64,000 nucleotides of DNA from Candidatus Rikenella faecigallinarum. GTDB lineage: Bacteria; Bacteroidota; Bacteroidia; Bacteroidales; Rikenellaceae. The notes beneath the pieces were generated by a model. It did not search any database. It saw only the letters and a list, made by a program, of their open reading frames with translations, and was not told where the DNA came from. Below are positions 10,301 to 17,751 of the stretch, one piece after another; the stretch's first letter is position 1, and each line of letters starts with the position of its first letter. The position numbers were made by a program, and so were the translations under genes. The stretch covers positions 23,058 to 87,057 of the forward strand of contig DXHL01000028.1 in NCBI GenBank assembly GCA_019113395.1. The letters are read 5' to 3'.

Positions 10301-10394
10301 GCTGCACACGCCACGTTCCCGACAGCGAGAGAGACTGCCCTGCTGCGGCCGAAAAACCGAGGACTAAAAGTACGATAATCCATGCTTTTCTCAC
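7377..10394 (-). CDS. Glycoside hydrolase family 2 enzyme (beta-galactosidase-like)
   Basis: This 1005-residue secreted protein begins with GTG at 10394 and a signal peptide (MRKAWIIVLLVLGFSAAAGQ). The order is GH2 sugar-binding jelly roll (LSGTWRVQLDP..., SEVWVDGVR), an Ig-like domain, and the TIM barrel, starting near NDRPTLLRGNLDCVHFP. Barrel motifs include ICIGNELGNS (the acid/base Glu after Asn) and LAHELGQYP (the nucleophile Glu). More than 350 residues of beta-rich C-terminal domains follow. It heads a two-gene operon with the GH29 gene. The target is probably a fucosylated galactoside, but GH2 also includes glucuronidases and mannosidases, so the exact activity is uncertain. Confidence 0.88.
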   Translation of the reverse strand: MRKAWIIVLLVLGFSAAAGQSLSLSGTWRVQLDPNDRGIEQHSFNTLQGTPVTLPGTLDEAGIGTPTVGSRYGILSRRHEYIGPAWYCRTIEVPKAWAEQPVELYLERVMWASEVWVDGVRKGRQDGLGTPHIHPLGRLTPGKHLLAIRIDNRMQYNIGDKGHCYGEYTQIIWNGVVGRLELRPVKPWGVLHLTPDAENRTLTIRHDSIAPHQRLSYRITDPRGGAVAFRIEQQTADRTTLRMKDSILHWDEFSPSLYTLEITSGHGKKQLREEVTFGFRTVRSIGSKILINDRPTLLRGNLDCVHFPLSGYPSCSQQEWERIFSIYKQHGLNHVRFHSWCPPEAAFSAADKLGIYIQAEVLWIDWWMSVVNPERPEMTTLGLPRGLGENPSAEAYVPAELLRMTQSYGNHPSFLMICIGNELGNSDFGLMQRWTDSLRALYPERLYAVSTARTVTPTDQYMVTHHYPGAGNTYGLRTAGTDFDWESTYAKTAVPTLAHELGQYPVYPLWSEIDKYTGVLEARNLTELRELARQNGLTALDTAFHQASGAMQTLLYKANIEALLRTPSCAGYQLLSMTDYSGQGEALVGWLDSFWDSKGIVEADTFRQYGGAVVPLARFDRYVWESTDTLTLKVEVANYGSSTLHSPIRWTLAAPGDTLGKGTLAPMTLPQGDLTRCGTLTLPLHTVTRAAQYTLTLELPGTPYRNQWNLWIYPPLQPLRHSILITDTLDAQTLDTLRNGASVLLLAHRAGSHETTTPLAFTPLFWSNSFFPGQSTKTLGLLIDPTHPALQAFPTASHSDWQWEPLCHGSAFNLNRFPTLRPIVGPISDFHINDRLASLFECRVGQGKVMVCGHDIGNNPSPSAKQLLYSLLRYMSGPDFAPTDTLTPDQLLALLAAQPSTENVPICTYTLLCDGTETETTPCSGERIEVKITTPNGILGDLQVTFSDDTQGEMAVEGRTYPIQAGNNTLFVMREDTNDGSVTFRATAKPGTRLTLTRCELIPRQ

Positions 10395-10569
10395 GACAGT
10401 ATCGGATGAGGAGGTTTTGCGAGTGCAAGTTACGCGGAGGCAGGGGTAGGAAAAAATAGAACAACAGACTTTTTATATGGACTATTTTACGATTTTTGCA
10501 GAAGGAGGAGATTTTTCGTTGCAACCCGTCAGGGACAGCACAGAAATACGGTATAAATAGATATGAACC

Positions 10570-11457
10570 ATGTGGAAACAGAGAGACGGTTTTGCGGGCG
10601 AGCAGTCCCAGGTGCTTCCCCGTGCGCGTATTGAGGCCCTGCGCCGTTCGCCCCTTACGTCGGCCTTGTATTTGGCCGCCATCGGCTACTATCCCCGTGC
10701 AACATGGCACTATTGCGAGCGTTCAGAACCCATCGACGAGTATATCCTGATATACTGCATGGAGGGGAGCGGTTATTTTACCCTTTCGGGGGGTGGACGG
10801 TGTCCCGTGGGGCGGAACCAGTATTTCGTGGTGCCTCCCGGGGTGACGCACTCCTACGGAGCAGACGAACACAACCCCTGGACCATTTATTGGGTGCATT
10901 ACGGGGGTACGCTGGCCGATACCTACGCCCCGACAATCGGCGTGGCGCATGATATTGTGGCGGTGGCGGGTTCGGGCATTGCAGAGCGTCTGCGTCTGTT
11001 CGAGACGATGTACCGTGCCTTGGAGTGGGGCTATACACCCGAAAACATGATGTACGCCGGGGCGGTCCTGCACCATTTCCTGGCGTCGTTCCGTTTTCTG
11101 CAGCAGTTTACGGGACGTTGGTCGGATACGGTACGGTCGGATTCGATGGACACGGCTATCCGATATATGCGTGAAAATCTCGACAAACATTTGTCGGTGT
11201 CGGAACTGGCTGCTTATGTAGGGTATTCGGTTTCTCACTTTGTTACGCTGTTCCATGAGCGCACGGGGATGTCTCCGATAGCTTTTTTCAACCGTCTCAA
11301 GGTTCGGCATGCCTGTTACCTGCTGGATACGACGCAACTGAAAATCAACCAAATTTGCCACAAGGTGGGGATGGACGACTGTTTCTATTTTTCGCGTGTT
11401 TTTCGTCGTGAGATGGGGATGTCGCCGTCGGTGTACCGTCGGATGAAACAGGGTTAG
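10570..11457 (+). CDS. AraC-family regulator with cupin sensor
   Basis: This 295-residue regulator has an N-terminal cupin-like sensor (residues ~30-110, with YFTLSGGGRCPVGRNQYFVV and VPPGVTHSYG) and a C-terminal double helix-turn-helix (from about AIRYMRENLDKHLSVSELA to MGMSPSVYRRM). This is the sugar-responsive AraC layout. It is divergent from the GH2-GH29 pair across a ~175 bp gap, so it most likely controls that pair in response to a released sugar. Its ATG follows an A+T-rich stretch, and no clear TAnnTTTG box was found for it. Confidence 0.9.
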   Translation: MWKQRDGFAGEQSQVLPRARIEALRRSPLTSALYLAAIGYYPRATWHYCERSEPIDEYILIYCMEGSGYFTLSGGGRCPVGRNQYFVVPPGVTHSYGADEHNPWTIYWVHYGGTLADTYAPTIGVAHDIVAVAGSGIAERLRLFETMYRALEWGYTPENMMYAGAVLHHFLASFRFLQQFTGRWSDTVRSDSMDTAIRYMRENLDKHLSVSELAAYVGYSVSHFVTLFHERTGMSPIAFFNRLKVRHACYLLDTTQLKINQICHKVGMDDCFYFSRVFRREMGMSPSVYRRMKQG

Positions 11458-11468
11458 GGGGACTCAAA

Positions 11469-11514
11469 AAAGCAGGGCCGCGGATGGATTCCGTGAGGAA
11501 TCTCTCCGCGGCCC
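11469..11514 (-). terminator. Terminator of the PepSY-like gene
   Basis: A 10-bp perfect stem, GGGCCGCGGA (11475-11484) with TCCGCGGCCC (11505-11514), is followed on the minus strand by GCTTTTTTGAG. The placement and U-tract fit intrinsic termination of the gene at 11566-12003. It lies in the convergent gap with the AraC gene and may serve both. Confidence 0.8.
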
Positions 11515-11565
11515 GGGATGCTCCCTCGGTTGGCCGACCGAAGAAACGCAAAGGGGGTCGGACGA

Positions 11566-12003
11566 TTAGTCGTCGATGTCAATCAGTTGGAACTGCTTGT
11601 TGAAGGTGAGTTCAAGCCGATTGTTGAGTTTGACTTCGTAGGTGGAGTAATCGCGTTCCATCTTCAGGACGCTGGTCCCCGGGTAGTACATTTTGATGTA
11701 TTCAGTGATTTGTGCGGGAATCAGTTCGGCGGGAACGGCCGTGTATTTGCAGTCGAGGTCTGCCCATTCACCCGAGCCGTTGAATTCGAGTTTGTTGCCG
11801 TTTGCAAAGAGGACTTCGTAGGAGGTTTGGAAGAAGTCTTTTTCCATTTTTGCGAAGGCCACATTCACATTGGGGAAGTATTTTTTGATAAACTGTTGCG
11901 CTGTGGCGGGCAGCTGATTGACGGTGATGGGTCGGTCGTTGTCAGCGCGAACGACGGTTTGCAGTGCGAAGAGGCAAACGAGCAGTACAAAAATCTTTTT
12001 CAT
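11566..12003 (-). CDS. Secreted PepSY-like (DUF2874) protein
   Basis: This 145-residue protein starts at ATG 12003, where the signal peptide begins (MKKIFVLLVCLFALQTVVRA); the frame stays open further upstream but only with non-secretory sequence. Two similar halves follow, each with the pattern ITVNQLPATAQQFIKKYFP...AKMEKD / ELIPAQITEYIKMYYPGTSVLKMERD and a beta hairpin. This is the tandem PepSY-like fold common in Bacteroidota periplasmic proteins. The biochemical role of these proteins is not established. It is flanked by terminators on both sides and is probably transcribed alone. Confidence 0.82.
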   Translation of the reverse strand: MKKIFVLLVCLFALQTVVRADNDRPITVNQLPATAQQFIKKYFPNVNVAFAKMEKDFFQTSYEVLFANGNKLEFNGSGEWADLDCKYTAVPAELIPAQITEYIKMYYPGTSVLKMERDYSTYEVKLNNRLELTFNKQFQLIDIDD

Positions 12004-12087
12004 GGCAGTATGTTTTTTAGGTTTGACAATCGAATCTGAGTGAAGAACTACGATGCAAAATTGATACCTGATTCTGAAAGGAAAATG

Positions 12088-12123
12088 AAAAAAGCGGCAT
12101 TTTCTCAAAAATGCCGCTTTTTT
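12088..12123. terminator. Bidirectional terminator
   Basis: A 16-bp stem (AAAAAAGCGGCATTTT with its complement at 12108-12123) has A- and T-tracts built into its ends, so it can terminate on either strand. It closes the tandem paralogue cluster, whose last gene ends at 12199 on the minus strand, and insulates the PepSY-like gene downstream. Confidence 0.85.
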
Positions 12124-12198
12124 GTGCGCAATAGCTGAAATTGGAAGTTGATTGAAGCCAGTATTGAGATAATATCGGTATATCACCTTGCAGTTGCC

Positions 12199-13292
12199 CT
12201 ATTCCAGTTTTTGGAGTGCTTCGACCAGTTCCAGGGTTTTAATTTTTTTGTGGCGGTCTTGGCGTTCTTTATGCCAACATTTTGTTTCTACCTCCAGCCA
12301 ATGGGGCAGTCGTTTGTCCCGGGTTAGGGCGAGGTATCCTACGATGTTGCGTATGATATAGTCTCCGCAAAGAGCATAACCCCAATATGTTGCATTGGGT
12401 TGGAAAAACACCGTACCCGGTCCGTGTTTCATGGCCTCATGTATCGGGGTCAGTGTTTCGGGTGCAGAGAGCAGAAAGAGCAATACATCGGAACAGAAGT
12501 TACTGCGGAAGTGGGCAAAGTCCTGTATTCCCGGATGTGGTATCTGTATGTGACTTTCAACGTGATATCCGTATCGGTACAGGGATTTCCCGAGTAGTTC
12601 CTGGAAATGGGGATGTTTCCGGCCAAATTCGACCAATTTGAGTTGGTCTTTGAGATTCAGGTGTCGCGGAGCAAAGGCCAAATTGTACATGGCGGCCAGT
12701 CCGGGGATGCCCATATACGCTTCGACCCGTTTGCGGATGCCCGTATCGGCAAAGCACATCAGCAGCAGGGGGAAATCCTCGGGAAGGTCCGGCAGCGCTT
12801 CGAAGATTTTGTCGATATAGCCGCACTTTTTCAGGATATAGAGCAGGTGCAGGATTTCTCCGTTGTCACCATTCAGGATTTCCAGTGGAGTGGCGATTTC
12901 TTTTTTTGGTGTGGCAGATTCGGGTCCGGTTCTGAAGCAGTACGGGAAATTACCCCCCACTTCGGTGGGGCAGCCCGTTGAAGCAGGGCTCGCAGGTCGA
13001 ACGTTTCTGGTGAATAGGTGGCAAAGAAGTAGTTGATGTAAGGCATATTATACCGACAGGTGGAATCAAAGTCGGTTATCTCATACGCATCGGTTTCGTA
13101 TTTGCGCATACTCTCTTCCAACGCCGGTCTTGTCTTGAGGTGCTCGGGAGTTGTAGCGCGTTGATTGTAATAGTCTTCAGCCGTAACAAGTTTGAGAATA
13201 TAGGCCTCCTCTCCCTTCTGGATGCGATGGTTGGGGACAATGATATCTTCCATGCTTTTTACAGGCAGGGGACGATGTTCCAGCCATATCAA
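12199..13292 (-). pseudogene. Frameshifted third copy of the tandem paralogue
   Basis: This is the remainder of a third ~490-residue unit. Its beginning is fused in frame to the preceding gene (from about 13669). One frameshift falls at the seven-T run 13346-13352 (seven A on the coding strand; six would restore the frame and give ...LIKTDKQYF). The reading resumes with PPLIWLEHRPLPVK at 13292. A second shift falls at the GGGG run 12967-12970 inside ...LLQRAA(T)E-GGNFP, after which the copy runs to its normal end ALQKLE. All segments match the intact copy at 15355-16836 closely, so the decay is recent. Sequencing error at the homopolymers, or slippage-based switching, remains possible. The function is unknown. 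Confidence 0.75.
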
Positions 13293-15226
13293 AGGAGGAC
13301 AGTCATTGGAGAATGGAAACCGTTTTTGGAAGTATTGCTTGTCTGTTTTTTTATCAAGGTATGGCGATCCAAATAACTCGTGATTTCATCATCAGTCCAA
13401 AGGATTCTTCCGGCCCCATACATATGTCCTTTTATCCGAGTTTCCACAGCTTCCTTTTCGCGTCCCAAACGAAGCAACCACCAGGTTTTCAAATTCAGAT
13501 AGTCGGTTGAGTACCCCAGGTGTTCTTCCTTTTCACGGCTCATTTGGTCCAGAAAATAGGCTACATCCTCCGGGTTGGCATCTTCGTTCTCTAAAAATGC
13601 TAGATAGTCTTCCCATGTCTTATGGAGCGTTCGGTCCATGGCCAGCAGTTCCGTCGGCGTTATGTCGTTATGGGGTATTGCTGTATCCCATAAAGGGATA
13701 TCCTGCACCTCATCTAAGGGGTGAATGGCTGAGGCTGTTTTTTGGATGAAATCTTTTTGTTCGGTTTGATTTTGTGCCAGGAGTGCCTCCACCAGAGCCA
13801 GTGTTTCGATGCTTTGGTGTGCATTGCGCGTCTCTGCTGTCCAACTTTTTGTCTCCACTTCCAGCCAATGGGGCAGTCGTTTGTCCCGGGTTAGGGCGAG
13901 GTATCCCAGTACATTGCGTTTTAGATAGGCTTCGCAGGTCACGAAACCGTGATATTCTGTTGTAGGTTCTACGAATTGAGTGCCGGGTCCATGCAGGAAC
14001 AAATCATTAAACTGTTCTGATGAGTCGGAGAGCAGAAAGAGTAGTACGTCGGAGCAAAAGGCGCCCCGGAAATGGGCAAATTCCTGGATGTTCCAGTTTG
14101 GGCTGGGGAAATGCGGGTTGTAGAGGTGATAGCCGTATCGGTACAGGGAATATCCGAGCAGTTTCTGGAAATGGGGATGTTTCCGTCCGAATTCAATCAG
14201 TTTGAGCTGTTCATCGACATGGAGCCGCCGCGGAGCAAAGGCGAGGTCGTACATGTCGGCCAGTCCGGGGATGTCCATATACTCTTCGACCCGTTTGCGG
14301 ATGCTCTTGTCGGCAAAGCACATCAGCAGCAGGGGGAAGTCCTCGGGGAGGTCCGGCAGCGCTTCGAAGATTTCGTCGATGTATCCGCATTTTTTCAGGA
14401 TATAGAGCAGGTGGATGACCTCCCCGTTGCCACAAAGGTTTACCTGCGGCAGTGTTTCGAACCACCCGGGAGTCGGAGATTCGGGGCCTGCTTTGAGGTA
14501 ATGTGCAAAATTCCCTCCCGTTTCGGTGGCCGCTTTGTGAAGCAGGTCTTTGATGTTGGGTTCTCTGAGCGTACAGGTTGAGAGAAAAACGTTGATAAAC
14601 GGCATCCGATAGTCAGTCTTGCAGGCATTATGGAAATCGAGCAAGTCGTATGCATCATTTTCATACTTGCGTATACTCTCTGCCATACGGGTATTGAATT
14701 TCAGGTTCCAGGGGGTTGTGGCCCATTCGGCACTGGGTGATGCATAGAAACGGCACACATAGGCGTCTTCTCCCTGCTGAATGCAATGGCTGCGGTCCAG
14801 GTAATTTTGCAGGTTTTTCACTGGCAGAGGCCCGCGTTCCAGCCACACCAGGGGAGGGCAACCGGAAGAGTCGTAGCATGCCTGCTTGTATTCCTCGTCG
14901 ATTTGTTCTATCAGAAGGGAACTTTCGAGGGTTTTGCGTATTTTGTAGTCACTCTTCCAGTTGTTTCCAGCGCCACTCATGAGTGCAGTTAGCCGGGTTT
15001 TCTTGGCGTCTGCATTGTGTCCCATGCGAAGCAACCACCAGGTCTTCAAATCCAGATAGGGGGTTGTGTATCCCAGTTGTTCATCCTCATTGCGAGCCAG
15101 TTGTTCCATAAAATAGGTCGCATCTTCTTTGGATGTACTGGGGCTCGATAAAAAGGTTTCATATTCTTTCCATGTACTCTTGAGCGTTCGGTCCATTTCC
15201 AGCAGCTCATCCGGTGTTTTTGCCAT
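13289..15226 (-). CDS. Unrecognised paralogue, second copy fused to the start of the third
   Basis: This 645-residue protein has no signal peptide or membrane segment and is presumably cytosolic. Residues 1 to ~500 are a complete unit (LLEMDRTLKSTWKEYETFL... to ALVEALLAQ). Residues ~520-625 repeat the start of a unit (LLAMDRTLHKTWEDYLAFL...), after which a frameshift ends the frame with an unrelated tail. Motifs shared with the first copy include VWLERGPLPVK, KCGYIDEIFEALPDLPEDFP and GYLALTRDKRLPHWLEVE. The pattern of amphipathic helices (LKTWWLLRMG, HLLYILKKCGY) suggests an all-helical repeat-like fold. I do not recognise the family. It lies 128 bp after the first copy with no promoter box seen between them, so it probably shares its transcript. 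Confidence 0.7.
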   Translation of the reverse strand: MAKTPDELLEMDRTLKSTWKEYETFLSSPSTSKEDATYFMEQLARNEDEQLGYTTPYLDLKTWWLLRMGHNADAKKTRLTALMSGAGNNWKSDYKIRKTLESSLLIEQIDEEYKQACYDSSGCPPLVWLERGPLPVKNLQNYLDRSHCIQQGEDAYVCRFYASPSAEWATTPWNLKFNTRMAESIRKYENDAYDLLDFHNACKTDYRMPFINVFLSTCTLREPNIKDLLHKAATETGGNFAHYLKAGPESPTPGWFETLPQVNLCGNGEVIHLLYILKKCGYIDEIFEALPDLPEDFPLLLMCFADKSIRKRVEEYMDIPGLADMYDLAFAPRRLHVDEQLKLIEFGRKHPHFQKLLGYSLYRYGYHLYNPHFPSPNWNIQEFAHFRGAFCSDVLLFLLSDSSEQFNDLFLHGPGTQFVEPTTEYHGFVTCEAYLKRNVLGYLALTRDKRLPHWLEVETKSWTAETRNAHQSIETLALVEALLAQNQTEQKDFIQKTASAIHPLDEVQDIPLWDTAIPHNDITPTELLAMDRTLHKTWEDYLAFLENEDANPEDVAYFLDQMSREKEEHLGYSTDYLNLKTWWLLRLGREKEAVETRIKGHMYGAGRILWTDDEITSYLDRHTLIKKQTSNTSKNGFHSPMTVLL

Positions 15227-15354
15227 AGTGGTTGTTTTTATGTTCCGTATGGGTGAGGGTTAATGTTTTGTGTGCAAGGAGGGGTAGCATAGTCTCTTTT
15301 TCAGCATGGAATCTGGAGGTGTATTAGATGACTTGTGCTTCCCGTTAACTGTTT

Positions 15355-16836
15355 TTATTCCAGTTTTTGGAGTGCCTCGACCAGTTTCAGAGTTTTGATT
15401 TTTCGGTGTTCGCTTTCTGCCTCTTCTTTCCAGTCGCCTTTCTCTGCTTCTATCCATTCTGTCAGGCGTTTGTCTTTGGTTAGAGCGAGGTAGCCCAGTA
15501 GGTTCCGTACAAAATAGGCTTGGCAGTTTGCGAAACCTTCGTATGCGGAACTTCCACCCTGCAGACGCATCTTGGGGCCTGCCTCCAGCAACTCTTTCAT
15601 CTGGCGCAACGTCTCGGGTGCAGTGAGTAGAAAGAGCAATACGTCGGCACAAAAGGCGCATCGGAAATGGGCAAATTCCTGAATAGACCAGTTCGGGCAG
15701 GGATAGAATTCGTTGTAGAGGTGGTAGCAGTAGCGGTACAGGGATTTTCCGAGCAGTTCCTGGAAATGGGGATATTGCCGACCGAATTCAATCAGTTTGA
15801 GTTGTTCTTTGACTTGGAGGCGACGCGGAGCAAAAGCCAGGTCGTACATGTCGGCTAGCCCCGAGATACCCATATACGCTTCGACCCGTTTGCGGATGTC
15901 CGTATCTGCAAAGCACATCAGAAGCAGGGGGAAATCCTCGGGAAGGTCTGGCAGCGCTTCGAAGATTTTGTCGATATAACCGCATTTTTTCAGGATATAG
16001 AGCAAATGTATGACCTCCCCGTTGCCACAGTAATTAATCTCGATTTCTTGGCTGTATTCCGAGGGGGAGTCATGCGGTGTGCGTGGAGCAATGATAAAGG
16101 GGAAATTTCCCCCTGTCTCGGAGGCGGCTCGTTGGAGCAGGGCGCTCAGGTTGAATGTTTCCGGCGAATAGGTGGAGAGAAACTGGTGGATGAACGGCAT
16201 TTTATACATCGGGCTCGGCAATGCCTCCCGAGCAATGCAGTAGTCATGTACGGAGTACGCATCCTGTGCGTATTTCCGGATGCTTTCGGCCAGAGCGGGA
16301 TGGGCTGCGAGTTGTTCGGGTGCCGTAGCCAATCGGTCTTCGCTGCCCCACGAATGTCTCCAGGAGTAGAAGGTAAACTGACAGACCTCATCGCCTTTGG
16401 ACAGGGGGGTGTTGCTGATGTAGTCTTTCCGACGTTTCACGGGTAGCGGACCCTGTTCCAGCCACACAAGCGGGTCGCACGAAGACAGGGGGTGTGCACG
16501 AAAATAATCCTTCTCGGCTTGTTGCAGCAGGGGGAGGTCTTGCAGCTTTTTGTATTCGTCATAGTGAGAACCCCGAGAGTGGTAGACGATACCTTTTATC
16601 CACGCATCGACAACTTCCTGTTCTCGACCCAAACGAATCATCCAACGTGTCCGCCACTCCAAATAGGGCACATTGGTGTATCCCAGATATTCGTCGGGCT
16701 GGTCGGCCAGTCGGTCCAGAAAATCCGCCACCACTGTGGGGTCACTATTCGGAGACTTCAAGAAATCCATATAGGTTACCCACGTGTTGTACAGGGTTCG
16801 GTCCAGGGACAAAAGGGTATCGGCTTTTGGGGGCAT
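15355..16836 (-). CDS. Unrecognised paralogue, intact first copy
   Basis: This 493-residue soluble protein is the only fully intact member of the three-copy cluster. It starts MPPKADTLLSLDRTLYNTW and has conserved blocks VWLEQGPLPVKRRKD, MPFIHQFLSTYSPETF, CGNGEVIHLLYILKKCGY, LPEDFPLLLMCFAD, EFAHFRCAFCADVLLFLL and a helical end (IKTLKLVEALQKLE). The conserved cysteine and tryptophan positions recur in all copies. A -7 box lies at 16915-16922, about 80 bp upstream. No enzyme motif or known domain is recognisable; a helical scaffold or an immunity-type protein are guesses only. DNA identity to the other copies is very high over 12.7-12.85, 14.28-14.41 and 15.88-16.0 kb, showing recent duplication. 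Confidence 0.72.
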   Translation of the reverse strand: MPPKADTLLSLDRTLYNTWVTYMDFLKSPNSDPTVVADFLDRLADQPDEYLGYTNVPYLEWRTRWMIRLGREQEVVDAWIKGIVYHSRGSHYDEYKKLQDLPLLQQAEKDYFRAHPLSSCDPLVWLEQGPLPVKRRKDYISNTPLSKGDEVCQFTFYSWRHSWGSEDRLATAPEQLAAHPALAESIRKYAQDAYSVHDYCIAREALPSPMYKMPFIHQFLSTYSPETFNLSALLQRAASETGGNFPFIIAPRTPHDSPSEYSQEIEINYCGNGEVIHLLYILKKCGYIDKIFEALPDLPEDFPLLLMCFADTDIRKRVEAYMGISGLADMYDLAFAPRRLQVKEQLKLIEFGRQYPHFQELLGKSLYRYCYHLYNEFYPCPNWSIQEFAHFRCAFCADVLLFLLTAPETLRQMKELLEAGPKMRLQGGSSAYEGFANCQAYFVRNLLGYLALTKDKRLTEWIEAEKGDWKEEAESEHRKIKTLKLVEALQKLE

Positions 16837-16914
16837 AGGGTGTGGTTAGAAATGTGTGAGAATGAATAGTGAGGTATGTTCGGAGGACGACAAGTCCTAT
16901 TCCACCATTCTAAA

Positions 16915-16922
16915 CAAAGGTA
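16915..16922 (-). promoter_or_regulatory. -7 promoter element of the paralogue cluster
   Basis: TACCTTTG on the minus strand matches the Bacteroidota -7 consensus TAnnTTTG. It lies about 80 bp upstream of the ATG at 16836 and is the only match upstream of the three-copy cluster. Confidence 0.65.
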
Positions 16923-16954
16923 AGAAAGGGAAAGAATAAAAATGACAGAAATTA

Positions 16955-16992
16955 ATTCGCGCTGTGAAAAATGTTGTTTTCACAGCGCGAAT
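16955..16992 (-). terminator. Terminator after the NarL-type regulator
   Basis: A perfect 16-bp inverted repeat (ATTCGCGCTGTGAAAA with its complement, 6-base loop) lies just past the response-regulator stop at 17042. The minus strand continues AATTAATTTC, a weak U-rich tail. It separates the regulator from the promoter of the paralogue cluster. Confidence 0.75.
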
Positions 16993-17041
16993 GATGCAAA
17001 AAGCTATCCGGACAACAGGCCTGTCGGTCCGCAAAAAGAGG

Positions 17042-17737
17042 CTAAATCTCCACCAACCCGTTCTTGATGGCGTAGACCACTAAGTTGGCTGTATTCTTGC
17101 AGTTGGTTTTTTCGAGGATGTTGGCCCGGTGCTTGTCCACCGTTCGTTTCGAGATGTAGAGTGTGTCGGCAATTTCGTTGTTGGTGAAGCCTTTGCAAAT
17201 CAGCAACAATATCTCCTTTTCACGGTCCGAGAGCAGCGATTCATCATTCTCGCCGGTCTCGTCATCCCGTTCCGCGTCTCCTTCAGCCGCGGCTGATGAC
17301 GAACGTAAATTACTGACCAAATTGAACAGCAACTCCTGCGAAAAATAGGAACCTCCTTCCAGTACAGCTTCCAGCGCGGCATAGACCTCCGAGATGTCGG
17401 AGTTTTTGAGCAGAAATCCTTTGACTCCCTGCGATACCATTTGGAAGTAGTAGTCCTCTTCGCCGTACATCGAGAGGGTGATGATGCGCAGGTCGGGGTA
17501 GAGGCTCAAAGCGGCCGCTGCGGCATCGATGCCGTTCATCTCGGGCATGGAGATATCCAGCAGCACCACGTCGGGCAACGTTTCTGCCTCTTTGAGAAGG
17601 GTGAGCATCTCGATACCGGTGGCGGCTTCGCCCCACACGCGAAACTTCGGATGGGAGTTTAGCAGCAGTTTCAGTCCGTTGCGGAACAGGGCGTGGTCAT
17701 CGACCAGCAGTACCGTATTTTTAGAGGTCTCTGTCAT
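17042..17737 (-). CDS. NarL/FixJ-type response regulator
   Basis: This 231-residue regulator has a receiver domain (VLLVDDH acidic pocket, phosphoacceptor D61 in VVLLDISMPEMNG, conserved Lys in GFLLKNSD), an acidic linker (residues ~140-160, rich in E/D) and a LuxR-type HTH (LSDREKEILLLICKGFTNNEIADTL...KRTVDKHRANI). The ATG at 17737 is chosen because the longer frame would start at a TTG with no support. It begins 14 bp after the transporter gene and is likely in the same operon. No histidine kinase is adjacent, so its partner is encoded elsewhere. The long acidic linker is unusual but not unique. Confidence 0.9.
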   Translation of the reverse strand: MTETSKNTVLLVDDHALFRNGLKLLLNSHPKFRVWGEAATGIEMLTLLKEAETLPDVVLLDISMPEMNGIDAAAAALSLYPDLRIITLSMYGEEDYYFQMVSQGVKGFLLKNSDISEVYAALEAVLEGGSYFSQELLFNLVSNLRSSSAAAEGDAERDDETGENDESLLSDREKEILLLICKGFTNNEIADTLYISKRTVDKHRANILEKTNCKNTANLVVYAIKNGLVEI

Positions 17738-17751
17738 AGCAGGAAACAAAC

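Larger units (their letters stand above)
12199..16836 (-). repeat. Three tandem ~1.5 kb repeat units
   Basis: Three direct repeats, each encoding one ~490-residue unit, lie head to tail: 15355-16836, about 13670-15226 and 12199 to about 13669. A block around the FEALPDLPEDFP motif is almost identical at the DNA level in all three, for example the run with CAGCAGCAGGGGGAA and GGCAGCGCTTCGAAGAT. The segments coding the C-terminal EVETK region in copies two and three are also nearly the same. Such repeats favour recombination, which may explain the in-frame fusion of copies two and three. Confidence 0.8.

Noticed and set aside
12199..16836. Considered the tandem genes as a phage or insertion element
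   Set aside because: No integrase, transposase, terminal inverted repeats or target duplication are visible; composition matches the chromosome.
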